Assembly: GCA_947579665.1 (NCBI GenBank)
Contig: OX388350.1
Location: 30,413,393 to 30,477,392, forward strand
DNA length: 64,000 bases
Reading direction: 5' to 3'
DNA from: Sympetrum striolatum
Taxonomy: Eukaryota; Arthropoda; Insecta; Odonata; Libellulidae
The notes beneath the pieces are model-generated. The model had not been told where the DNA came from, ran no database searches, and worked only from the letters and a program-made list of their open reading frames with translations. This document shows, in pieces, positions 34,201 through 45,359 of this stretch (position 1 is the first letter of the stretch; each line of letters opens with the position of its first letter). A program made the position numbers and the translations under genes.

Positions 34201-35690
34201 CCATTGTTAGATGGATTAAAACATTTCAATTACGTTACCAACAAAGAAGTATAGATATTTTTTTGCTTTTAAAGCACTTGGAGATAAACTTATTGGAAAT
34301 TATTCAGAGAAAAAATAAGGGTTCCATCAATAAAATACTCTTACTGTATACGTCCATACATCTACTGCTCCTCATAGGTATCTCAGAAATTTCTTGAAAA
34401 CAAAAGGATTTCAATTCATGAAGATTAAAATTCTTTAAAAATTTATTTTCATGTTACAACTAACACTTTGGATACAAAACTACAATCAGAATAATTTAGA
34501 CTTCTTGTTTTTTTCTTATATCATTAACAAAGCTACAATAAATTTGTTTCATCCTAACAGTATGACAGAAACTAAAAGCAGATTGTGAGTTTATGGAACA
34601 TTTGTAAGCTTGTGAAGTACAAATTGGAATTACACAAAAATAAACTTGTTAACAAATAGATTAATCTATAATATACTAAATGAAATATTGCCAAACGTAA
34701 TGCACCAACATGGTTATTCAATTATTCCATGTAATAAAATGCCCTAATGGAATTTCCTGAGCTGAACGTAGTTAAAGTAAATATCTCCATAGTTCCAGAC
34801 GAACAACCCAAAGGGAGAAATAACTAGTAGCGCAGAGATGCTTAAATTTCATCACCACGTCATTCAGACCCCGTTGAAAGTAACGGAGGGACACCAGAAA
34901 ACGTAATTAACACTCCGTGCACTCATGAATACATAAATAGAGGGGCAGGCTGAATTAAAATGAAGCAAGCAATCAAGAAATATAGAGTGAAAATTTCATT
35001 AAACTAGCCGGAATTCCAGGTCAAGAAAATGATGAATTAATTTCATCTCCTAGCGTAGGTTTTTAAGCGGGAGAGGAACGGCAGTAGTGCGTAATATTAA
35101 CCGCATATGGGGCAACAGCGTAACGTTTCATAGCGGCGTTAAATGGGGCGATGCGAAATGGGGCATGCGGCATTAGGAATGCAATGATAATCCCTTGCAA
35201 AATTAATAGAGCCCGAAATACCAAAAATGGGAGTGCACGATGACTTTCCACGTCGTTATAACTTCCATTTAAAATCTCTCGAGAGATGAATTAGAGGAAA
35301 TAAGAGTACTGTAATCAATTTTCACTTCCTGGATTAAATGATTTCAATTTTGTAAAATTAATTCCAAGTAGGTACCTAAAGCACTTTGTACAGTTGGCAG
35401 TAAATTCTCAACTATTCATTTTTAAAAACTATCAATATCGGCTTCAGCACGATATATAATTTGAATTGGGAAGAATTTATCCATAATTTGGGTTCAGAAG
35501 GATAAATATCGTTTAATAAACTGAATTTAAAGACATTTCAAAGTCATAAATCATACAACTTGCAGCCAAGGGAATTGATGGGTAGAGGTCTCGATAAAGG
35601 AATCAGGGAAAGGCAAAAATCCATTATTTCGGCCTTGAATTGGTGGTAGCTTTCCATTAGACAGAAATAAAAGGATTATCTGTGCTTGAC
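31280..35690. other. Long AT-rich stretch, no gene seen
   Basis: No recognisable gene or transposon terminus. A degenerate B-box-like GATTTGAATCCC (minus) lies near 32142. Less AT-rich, single-copy-looking blocks lie at about 33430-33670 and 34780-35250. The latter has three exact ATGGGGC heptamers within 60 bp, at 35107, 35143 and 35158. Frames at 33722-33940 and 35063-35251 (minus) are unrecognised. Confidence 0.4.
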
Positions 35691-35694
35691 TTAT

Positions 35695-35907
35695 TAGGGA
35701 AATAAAAGCACAACTTTTAACTGTTACCACAGATTTTAATCACAGACGACTTAGGTTTCCACGCTTAGCGCCATCGTCAGGTGTACAAGAGTAGAAATTA
35801 AATACATTTTTATCCTAATATTTCTCATGATGATACTGAGCGTTTAAACCAATCGTGTGTGATTAAAATTTGCGGTGAGGGTTAAAAGTTGTGCTTTTAT
35901 TTCCCTA
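35695..35907. repeat. PLE-type inverted hairpin pair with 27-bp exact ends
   Basis: The outer 27 bp (left TAGGGAAATAAAAGCACAAC...) is exactly complementary between 35695-35721 and 35881-35907. The left arm, read on the minus strand, contains CTGACGA, T, a GCGC-TAA-GCGT stem, GAAAC, CTAAGTC, then TGATTAAAATCTGTGG. This is the family pattern with an intact CTGANGA box. The right arm is diverged (CTCATGATGATACTGAGCGTTTAAACC). Same head-to-head architecture as at 18.4, 21.4 and 41.5 kb. Confidence 0.62.
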
Positions 35908-35939
35908 TTCAATCAAGAACAGTTGGACAAAATCCTTAA

Positions 35940-36200
35940 TTGTAGTGTTTTCCTGTATTGGTGTGAAACGTGGACCTTTAGGAAAACGAACCCCAGAAGC
36001 TTGGAGCCCGTCGACATGTAGGTGTGGTGTAGAATAAATAAAGTTAGTTGAATTGATAAGAAAATAAATAGAGAGATATCAGAGATGGTTGGGGATTAGA
36101 ATGTTTTAATTAAAGAAGTAATTAATTAAATTAAGAAAAGAAAGTAATTGAGGGTATAAGACAAGGGAAAATACAGATAGTAAGACAAAGATGAAATATG
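35940..36200 (+). pseudogene. Decayed C-terminal region of a non-LTR retrotransposon
   Basis: The frame LYWCETWTFRKTN...SLEPVDM, stop, VWCRINKVS, stop, IDKKINREISEMVGD matches the familiar LYGCETWTL(R)K...LExFEMWCWRRMxKISWTDxxTNxEVLxxVG segment that follows the reverse transcriptase in many animal non-LTR elements. At least three stop codons interrupt it, so it is an old copy. It may belong to the same broad lineage as the 23.7-kb fragment, which carries the segment that would come next. Boundaries are approximate. Confidence 0.62.
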
Positions 36201-36239
36201 ACATAAATTGTGGGGTAAATAACCTGAAGACGTAAAAAA

Positions 36240-37835
36240 CTGGCATTTTATATGGAATATTCAGGTGCATGAACGTGCCGAAAGGTAGAACGCGGTGACG
36301 GTGAGGTAGAAAGGAGACGTCACCCGATGGCGATATACAGCCAATACCCTTAAGCTATAACTTCCATCCTTTGTTTTGTAATCCTGAGTTTTGCATTCTT
36401 TCACCAGGTGAATACGCCTAGCAAGGAATAGAGGGAGAAATGAAACCTTGGCCACGTAAGGAAGGAGGTAATAACATTGTAGTAAAGTACTTTATGTGAC
36501 ACGATATTGAAGACGCGGGAGGCATGCAAGATTTCAAGGTTATAAAAAGCGTGACGAGCAAAAATAGCGAAACGATGATAAAGCCGTGAATTTCTCAGAA
36601 TGCTGTACTCTCGGACTGCAGAGAGGGAGGCCCGTCCGTGACATCTCATATTCCTGAGTTATTCCAGTTTCTTTGAGAAAAACTCATTTGCGGAACAATA
36701 GTTCGCTGCGAAACACCATTTCTTTCGGTTGTGCTCTGACAAGAGAAAGGAATCCTGCAAAATTCTGAGATTGAGAAAGCGTGCATTGAATTCAATGTAA
36801 ATGATGCCCCTTAAAGTTCTCTTAGATTACGTAGTACGGAGCGGAGATAATGTAATGGAATCTGGATGTATTTTGTGCTTTTTTATGAAATTTACTGCCA
36901 TCCTCAGGGAATTTTAATGTGAAAATTCACGTTACTTAGCCGATGAATTAACAAGAAGGTGAAAAGCATTAACTAAACATATATTAGGAAGTCTTACAAA
37001 TATATTTTCCGAAATAGTTTCGGATAAATAACAGAGACAATCTTTGACTGAAACATGGATTCCCCCTAATGTTTTAAACAGTTTTGATATTATTTTGATA
37101 AAAAATTTTGATTAAAAACCGTTATACGAGTTTGTTAACTCCAATGGTCTGTCGCTATAATCACATTTAAAATTTATTTTGTTTTAAATAGATTAAATTC
37201 GGTGACCACCAAAGGTTATTTACGTTGATAATCATTTCTGTCGATGGAGGTAATTTCAGGATATTAATTGGAGTGGAAACAAAAGCAAATGCGATGACAA
37301 TTTTGCCCCCGTATTATTTCATTCCTATGAATTAAAAATCTACATGCGTTTTTAATTCCAAGTGACACTTTTCTTATTTCGAAAATGTATATCCTGCCGA
37401 TCTGATTTAGCCTGTGAATGCATTTTGAGAACATACTGAATGTATATTGATCTCGTTTGGAAACGATGAAAACAGGTGACTAAACGCTAGAACATATTTT
37501 CCTATCATACAGAGACCACACCAAAAATATCCTTTTTTGTTTACTTGAGTTTTAAATGCATTAAGGGAATACTAATTAAGTTTTTGTGGAAAGAACTTAA
37601 TTTTTTTAATAAAACACATTTTAGCAAATGAGCATAGTGAAACTCTCTCACTGCTTACTATATAAAGAAACATAATATTAGAAAAAATAGAATAACAGAG
37701 AAGTATGCTATACTTAATTACTTTGGTCGATCACAAAATCAGCGGAAATGGAAATATGGAGGTATATGAAACATTTGTATGCAGGGCGTCTCCATACATA
37801 ATTTTATAGCCTTAAGCGGTGGGATATTTGCAATC
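36240..37835. other. No gene seen
   Basis: Minus frames at 36261-36455 and 36401-36649 overlap and are unrecognised. The block 36250-36800 is less AT-rich; the rest is AT-rich background. Confidence 0.4.
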
Positions 37836-37972
37836 CTAATTTTTATTTATTTATTATTTTTTAATTCAAATATTTTCATACAGTTTTGCAACCATTTTAC
37901 AGTGACAGTATATATACATGATTATACATAATAAAAACAGAATCAAAGTAAACTAAAAATAACATATATGTA

Positions 37973-38091
37973 CAGTCCTGGCCAAAATTAACGCAGCACC
38001 TCCCTAGCAATCCTTACGGCCGGTGCAAATTAACGCAACACCGGCCGTAAGGATCGCTAGGGAGGTGCTGCGTTAATTTTGGCCAGGACTG
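37973..38091. mobile_element. 119-bp hairpin MITE, Tc1/mariner type
   Basis: Nearly the whole element is a palindrome: 53-bp arms with one mismatch around a 13-bp loop, flanked by TA on both sides. The terminal 28 bp is CAGTCCTGGCCAAAATTAAC plus GCAGCACC, the same as in the 77-bp copy near 7.5 kb. The loop region contains a partial third copy of the terminal repeat (CAAATTAACGCAACACC), which suggests an origin from nested or rearranged ends. No coding capacity. Confidence 0.9.
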
Positions 38092-38136
38092 TACATACAC
38101 ATAAAACGACCCAAGGAGAAAAATATTTACAAGAAT

Positions 38137-38690
38137 TTATAGAAATTCATTTAAGAATGCATCAAACGACAGACTGAAGGGGTCTATGGTGGGAAGTAGG
38201 GAATTCAGAAGGTTTGGAAGTATATAAAGTTGGGAACGTTGAGCAAGGAACAATCTAAATGAAGGAATATGGAGAAGAGGAGTTAGTCTAGTTGCTTTTA
38301 GGTGGAACGTGGTAACTAAATAAGGAAACTAGTTCAGAGGAATCAATGTGGGAGTTAATTATATTAAATATTAATGAAAGATCGGCCTTGATTAAAGTTT
38401 GTTTTACGGATCTTAGGGAAAGGTATTTTAAGACTGTTTCTGTAGTGGTATTTCATAGATGGGGAACACGATATTTAACAATAAAAGCAAAAAAATAGAA
38501 GATTTGATTGAGGAAGTCAATATCACTATTGGCTGACATGAACCAGATTGGGGAACAATATGAAATGACCGGGAGTACGATGTTAGTGAAATATAAACTG
38601 AGACACAAATGAAATGGCCAAAGCGTTGAACAGGCTGCAGTGCAGAAAATTTTAAATATAAATCTCAATATACGCATAAAATGCTATCTG
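38137..38690 (-). pseudogene. LINE reverse-transcriptase C-terminal remnant (Jockey/CR1-like)
   Basis: The open part, 38453-38677, reads LYFTNIVLPVISYCSPIW then NSDIDFLNQI, the post-catalytic motif LYxxLVLPxLEYCSxIWxP...DIxxLExIQ. In the same frame beyond one stop (TGA) it continues KYLSLRSVKQTLIKADLSLI then NIINSHIDSSELVSLFSYHVPP, the usual helical tail. A frameshift near 38290 then leads to FLAQRSQLYILPNLLNSLLP and a terminal stop at 38137-38139. Together these give an almost complete C-terminal tail with one internal stop and one frameshift, so it is non-functional. The catalytic YxDD region is absent. Confidence 0.78.
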
Positions 38691-38759
38691 TTGCTCTTTT
38701 TAACTTTCGATGACCCTCGAGAGTTACCATTTCTATTCTCCTTATTCACAGTTTACGAA

Positions 38760-40735
38760 TCCACAAATTGTTACCAATGGCAAAATTCCACATCTCTGAT
38801 AAGTATCTCTACACTATGACGGATAAATATTCATTCTTTGCGTCGCAACTGATTAGTATCCAATTATTTGCCAGACTCCATTCACAAATGGGAATGCCAG
38901 TTTATCGGCCATATCAGTCGGATGGGAATTCTAGCTATGCATCAAAATTTAATGGGCCATTTGTTGAGAACTGGATCCTGCTTATTTGGTATTACGATTG
39001 ATTTCCTGAAGTAACCACAAAATACGCCATATCTTATGCAACATGAGATAAACGTGCGAAGGCGATGTTAATGTTTGTTAACTAACAATATTGCAGCTCA
39101 TGTATTATTAGCTTAATTATGTGGGGACATACAGCTACAGCACAAACTAAGAATTGTCGACCAATTATGATGCACATATCAATCATGAGCGAGCAAAATA
39201 CGCACTTATTTGGAAATAAATTAAATTGATTAGTTAATAGATCGAGCTTATCGAACAAATAATAAGAAAAGATTTCATAGTTAGAGAAAAACCATGTAGC
39301 AAAGATGACTTCAGTTTTAAATCATTAACTAACGCATTTGTCTGAAATTTATATACGTCATTAATACTTAATATCTTAAATAATTATTTGTAATCTATAT
39401 CTCAAATTATTCTTCGTCACTTTTGTCCTTTCTGTATCTTGATTCATTTATTTTTCAAAAGTTCCATCTTATCATTCGTATATTTTACTTTCTAGTAATA
39501 CGAAGTAATATATACATCTTTTCTTTTAAAACTAAAACTCTCGCACATTTAGAATACATTGCGCATGAAGAGATTTAAGCAAATATTTTCTCTAATTCAA
39601 CCGCCAAATTCTTTCTAAAAACCTATGAAGCCAAAAATGGAAACTTCACGTAGAAACGCTTATGATTTATATATATTTCAATATTATGGGGAACCAACTA
39701 ATAAAGTAATTAAAAATGTTATGAGGCCGATTATTACGCATTTAACCCTTGATATACCTTCTTAAATCAGTCGTAAAATTCTGACTGAATGTTGTATATT
39801 CCTTGACTCTCATATGTGTGATTATCAGTCAGCTCAACAAAGACGGTCTAATATCATCCTATTTATCAATTATAAAATTGGACGGAGGTTTAGTAGAACT
39901 TAATACGCTCACTCCAATGGTAACAAAACGTTTATACAAACGTGTGATGCTTTTTTTTAACTTTAATCATGACTTTTAATTTATGACTTAATTTGTTGTG
40001 AGATAATTTAACAATATTTATTAATTTAATTTAATCACTTCAATTTGGTATGATCCCTTGGTGGCAACGGTCAACGGGGTTATAGTAGAATAACAATACA
40101 ATCTGTGTGGCATTCACCCATGGAAAGGAGGGAAACCCATCCAAAAACCTCTCGTGCACAGTAGACATTTAATCAATACGCCCAGTTAGTAAAATAAGTC
40201 AAATATACAATATAAAAACACCTCCACCTAACACATACAGTCAATTGAATTCATTTCTACTACATAATTTAATACATTGTACTACCTGAAAATATTTTCT
40301 TATTCTAAAGATTGTAAGCTGATTTAAACTATACATTATGAATTCATGTATGAATGAAAAAATTTAAAAATTATAATTCTTTATGATTATTTTTAATTAT
40401 ATCAAACCTTTGCCGCACCCTAAGAAAAGAACACAGAGACATTTTAAATTAGAATCTGAAATGTAGAAATAAAAAAACGCCGCTGATAACAAATGTTTAT
40501 ATTCAATTTATGAATTTTTGAAGTAACCCATTCAATTGTTTAATCAATTTACTGTCAACATATTGTAAATAAGTTGGTGTTTTTTTCTTCCTTTGTGAAA
40601 AACTATGCATTTTATATGTAAGTATGCATATTTGTATTTATTTTTTAATATGGAGTACATAATTGTAACATTAATGCCAATTATATGCCAATTAATAAAC
40701 TAAACTATACTACCACGCTACTAATTAACGCAAGA
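38760..40735. other. AT-rich stretch, no gene seen
   Basis: The frame at 38768-39001 is unrecognised. A less AT-rich patch near 40040-40160 shows no recognisable SINE or tRNA motif. No gene supported. Confidence 0.4.
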
Positions 40736-40739
40736 CATC

Positions 40740-41440
40740 TCTTAAGGACCCCATGGAAAGGTCTTCACCCACAGCCCAAAGCTCACACCCAAAGAGTGCT
40801 CCATATTCAAAATTCTCGAAGACCGAGCTCTTGGCAGCCACCGAAAAACACCGACAGTTCCTCGGACGAGGGTTGAGGAAAAGCAGCGCGATTTCATCCG
40901 CAGATTCACTCCCACAGCCGCCTTTCTGGACCCTTTACCCTTGTCAGAGGACTCTTGCCTATTCAGAGGGGAGATGCGTTAGGCGCCGCGAGGTCTGAGC
41001 GGGGGAAAGAGGAAAAATGATGACCGGGGGGTCCTGCGGCCGAATGAGTGACTGCTCTGGAGGAGTAGTAGAAAAGGGTTTCTCAACGCTCGTAAACAGC
41101 GGGAGTAAAAGGAATGTCCTCTCTAGACAGCGGGAGACCGGAGTTTACGGCTCACAGGGAATAGCGCCATCTTTCTCTTTGCTTCCGCTCTCCTTTATGT
41201 GACGTGAGGACTGTTCCGACAGATTCACACTTAAACGGAGTTGAAAGATAAGAGGGGGGATGGGATATTAGGGGGTGAAATATGGGTGAGAGGCGGTGAG
41301 TTCAGTTCTATTGCTGCCTGGGTGGTCAGGCGAACCTCTCCTTGACAGTCTTTAGCTCGAAGGCAGGTTTGAATCTCTCTCCCTCCGCCATTAACAACAG
41401 CGGAATGGGGCGACTTGGCTAAATGTGGAGTGAAGTAGTT
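40740..41440. other. GC-rich block, no gene supported
   Basis: Markedly richer in G and C than its flanks, with CpG and GGGGG runs. Frames at 40685-40876, 40753-40998, 41017-41202 (plus) and 41231-41458 (minus) overlap in different frames and strands and show no domains. Could be regulatory DNA or an untranslated exon. Confidence 0.3.
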
Positions 41441-41537
41441 TGTCCTTATATTTCTCACTGAGCCACAAGGCTATAAAAGTCGCGAATATGCACAGTCACC
41501 CAATAAAAAATACTATTTTAAGAAGCGAATTCATAAT

Positions 41538-41700
41538 TAATACGTTTACCACACCACAAGAATTAGTACATACACGAAGTAGGTTTCGTAGCGAAGCTAC
41601 GCCATCAGGTACGAAACATTTAACCTGATTGTGTAGCTTTCTCTGCGATACCTAGTTCTTGTATGTGTTAATTCTTGTAACGTGGTAAACCTTTTTATTA
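41538..41700. repeat. PLE-type inverted hairpin pair
   Basis: The left arm, read on the minus strand from 41610, gives ACCTGATGGCGTAGCTTCGC, then TACGAAACCTACTTCG, TGTATGTACTAATTCTTGTGG and TGGTAAACG. The right arm from 41622 gives AACCTGATTGTGTAGCTTTC, then TGCGATACC, TGTATGTGTTAATTCTTGTAA and TGGTAAACC. The left arm has a GTAGC-TTC-GCTAC stem followed by GAAAC. The spacer is only about 11 bp. Same family and orientation as the other inverted pairs. Confidence 0.6.
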
Positions 41701-41704
41701 TGAT

Positions 41705-44260
41705 TTTGTTTGTTGGTATCTACCATAAAGTGAATCTTGAGTCTGTCCTGTTTACTATTTAAAAACTTTATAATCTGTAACCAAGATGAAGAAAATCAAT
41801 ATGCAAAATAACCTTTACCTATTTTCCTAAGATGAATATCATTATTTTGCATCATTCAAACCTCAGTGACTTTCATTCACAGCCACTGCTAGAACAAAGA
41901 AAAAGGAAACTAAATGAGTTATTCCCTTACAAGTTGAACCAGGAATATTCCATTTACCAAGATATGATATCAAAAACAAGACATGCAACGTCCAGCCAGA
42001 GATATTAAGCCAAAAAGTAACCTATCATAGGGTTACAAGCGTAACCTTAGAACCGAAATTGGAACTCTAAAAATAACATAATACCAGCCAAAGGTGAATA
42101 TGCATGAAGGAAAATACCTGCCGGTAATAATTTCAAAAATAATATCGAAAAAAAATATAACTGTCAAAAATCAGCCTTATAGTTGCGGACAACCTTGAAC
42201 ATTGATCAGATAATATAGATGGTCGTGGAACAGAGTGACAATTCCCAAGGTCAATCACATAGACTGATATCTTTATGAAGATTCCCAAAATCTATACATG
42301 ATATAACTTAAATTTTAGTCACTCAAATCACCTTTAAGATAGCAGAATATTTACCATTCAGGTCTAGTGATGTTTCGCCCAAAATAATATGGTTTGATGG
42401 AAGTATAAACCAGCTGTATTCTGCAAAATAGTTGTCTATTATCTATGAAGATGAGGAAATTAACAATTCAGTTAGTTTCGTTGTAGTTGCGGAGCGTTTT
42501 ATGGGCATTGAAATACGCAAATTTAATATAAAAATCTTCAGTTGTCATTTCCATTAATTCATAGCAATATAGTAAATTTTCATATTATAAAATGAAAAAT
42601 ATTTAAGTAATAACCCTAATTAATTCATTACAAGTCATTAAACCAGAGTGATTTGAATTCATAACCTCTTCCGCTATACCATTTTAAAAACGAGAAGCCT
42701 CTTTCACCCACACATTTAGATTAGAAAATTAATTTTAATTTCATCGTTTTAGCATCCCGTATTGCGAGCCTTCACATTTTTTAGTTCTTCATAATCGAGA
42801 GAGTCAAGTTATCCGTTGGTTTTCAAAATGCAGCAGTTTCAAGTATCATCCACGGGCTTGCTCCGCTGAGGATACATCTTGAAAAAGCTCCTGAGAACGC
42901 CTCGAGGGCGATTATTATTATTTTTGCAGACTTTAAAGAAACAAAAACACAATAACCTCATTATGACGGTGACTCCGAGGGGATGTTAAAGTCACGTAAC
43001 GACTTAAGTTCACATCAGGAGACATTTCACATCTTCTCGCTCATTCTTAGAAGTGATCCTGGAACGAGAAATGCTTTCTCAGATGCTAAGATTAAAAACT
43101 TCCGAGGAGAAAGACTATTCCTGGAGAGCTTCGCGTTAATTTTGTATACGTTAGAATGTTAAAATGGAATTCACAGAGGGAAAAGTGCTCGAAAGAGATT
43201 CATTAAAGAGGGAAGCAAAGCTTGTCATTTTAAAACAGATATTTAGAGATGTTTATTATATTTATATTTGGTGCTTAATTTCCTATAAGTTTGTACTAAA
43301 ATTTATATTATATTTCAGTTATTTAAATTTGCCTGAAACGAGCTAAATTCTATTAAAATCTTGCCTCGACAAGATAAATATGCTAATTTACAGAAAATTC
43401 TTTAGAGGAGGAAATATTCTCACCTGTCTCAGATTCTGCATCAAAATATGTATAAAATAAACTTGATATTATTAGTACATTAGCAATAAAAATTACTACG
43501 AATATTATCAGGCCGAGAAACACTATGAAATTTTCTCTTTTAATGAATTAAAAGGATTCGACACAAATAAATCAAGATTATATGAGACCATTGGTTGATA
43601 TCTTCTTAGAAAAACCATAAATTTCAAATTAATTTTCTGCTAATCCAAATAATTCCTCGATATGAATTTCTGTAAACAAATTCCCAGATTTGTGTAGCAT
43701 TTGCAAACGTCAAATTCTGACTTTAACAAGAGCTTTAGATGAATATTGCACTCAATACCAAATTCCTCGCCATCCTTCTTTAACAAATATCTTTGGTTAA
43801 CTCAACGGCTGCAACAGAATATATTCCCTCGATACTCATTTATAAATGCATCAGACGTATATGTTTTCCAAAATTAGAACTAATTAATGCGCATATTTCG
43901 CAGAAAATCCGATGTGCATGATCAAAACCTTCATTCGTATAACAAAGCACTAGATAATGTATTTGTAAATATATTTCAAATACTCACGGTCAGAAGTAAA
44001 TTCCACCAACTCAAAGCAACGTTAATTAATTCAGCCTATAAACAACACTGAGATGATGCATTTGAATATTGATTATGGGTTATTCTATGGTAGGAAAAGG
44101 GATATCCTCCTCGCACTGCAATTTAAAAGAAATATTTCTACTGAATGTAATAGATTAAATTATATTATAAATAAAAATACGAAGTAATAGCAAGCAACTA
44201 ATACTTACGTTACGTTTTTTGGTACAAATAATAAAAAATATTTTCTATATAATATTTATA
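41705..44260. other. AT-rich stretch, no gene seen
   Basis: No gene, RNA or transposon terminus recognised. The frame at 43164-43346 is AT-driven. 42740-43150 is slightly less AT-rich. Confidence 0.4.
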
Positions 44261-44334
44261 AGGGGTACAGGACCTATACTATAGGTGTCTTTGAAGGAAA
44301 TGGCGTGCTCCTAGGAAAAAATACTGAGTAGGAA

Positions 44335-44396
44335 CAGACATGAAAAACGTCATTCCGTACTGGGACTCGAACCCTGATCTCTTTACTGTCAGTAGA
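44335..44396 (-). repeat. tRNA-like fragment with B box
   Basis: The minus strand contains CTGACAGTAAAGAGATCAGG followed by GTTCGAGTCCCAGTACGG, the anticodon-arm-to-T-arm half of a tRNA-like sequence with a perfect B box. No A box at the expected distance. Probably a truncated tRNA-derived SINE. Confidence 0.5.
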
Positions 44397-44769
44397 ATTT
44401 AACTTACTTCTTTAATTTCTAAATATTAATGTAATTGAATGCAATAATACAAGAAGAGCAATGTCGATTGATTAAAAAGTTTTAATTTTTTATAGCCATA
44501 AATAATATATTTTATAAAATAAAAGTAGACGAATGCTTTACTTACAATCGTAACTGAAGGACAGTTTAGATAACCTGCGCATCCTAACAATATTTGGAGA
44601 GCTATAAAGTTTCAAAATCTAAGTTTTTAAACAAGTTAGCTAGCGGCACTTTTAACTTTTAATGTCTCTTCAGCGAAGAATAACATCCTCTAAATGTAAG
44701 AATCGTTTATTTACGGACAGACGCTGAGTTAGCACTCTGGACTCACTTCCTCATAAATAAACATTCTTG

Positions 44770-45350
44770 GAAGAGGCGAAATGCGAAAGGAATTCGCTTC
44801 TCTTAAAAAAAGGCTTCCGCCGCCACCCAACCCTGGCGCTGTTTCTTTTGGCGGGAACTATTCCGCGCCAATATTCTAAGGCGTTTTGTATATACAGCTC
44901 CTCTCCCTCTTACACTCTATCCCTCTCTCTCTCTTATTCACTCCATTTGCGATTCCATTCTTCACCGCCCCTCTCTTGAACCGAAAGAAGAGCTTTAGAT
45001 CCTTGGAATCTCACACACTACTCCGAAAAACTCTTCTAATGCATTCCCGCCCAAGAGCCTCAGTATCGCCATCTACAAGTGCTCGGTTCGAGATACTTGG
45101 TCTCATTCATCGTCCTCCATGTTGAATTTTCCCCGTTTCCCTCCCATCTGATTCTTCCCTTACTATTTTCCTTTATGCTCTCTCTACATTTTTCCATCCA
45201 CCCCTTTCGCTTCCGTACAATACCCTCCATATTTCAGCTCTCCACTTATCTCCTCCTATACTTCTTTCGCCGGATACACCGAACCTCTTTTCCTCTTCCG
45301 TTCGAATTCCTTTAAGTCTTTCCTTGCAGCATTCCAAATCGATCACAGTT
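44770..45350. other. Pyrimidine-rich block, no gene supported
   Basis: The plus strand is C/T-rich with CTCTCTCTC runs. Overlapping frames at 44767-44979, 44886-45125 and 45079-45315 are Leu/Ser/Pro-rich, as expected from composition alone. Confidence 0.4.
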
Positions 45351-45359
45351 TCCTATATT

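Larger units (their letters stand above)
37840..38690 (-). mobile_element. Jockey/CR1-like LINE 3' copy, interrupted by a MITE
   Basis: On the minus strand a reverse-transcriptase C-terminal remnant is followed by a 3' untranslated region. That region includes TACTGTCACTGTAAAATGG and TGTATGAAAATATTTG and ends in a TAAATAAATAAAAA-like tail near 37841. The 119-bp hairpin MITE at 37973-38091 splits this region, so the LINE inserted first. The 5' end is truncated near 38690. No target-site duplication could be confirmed by eye. Confidence 0.75.
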
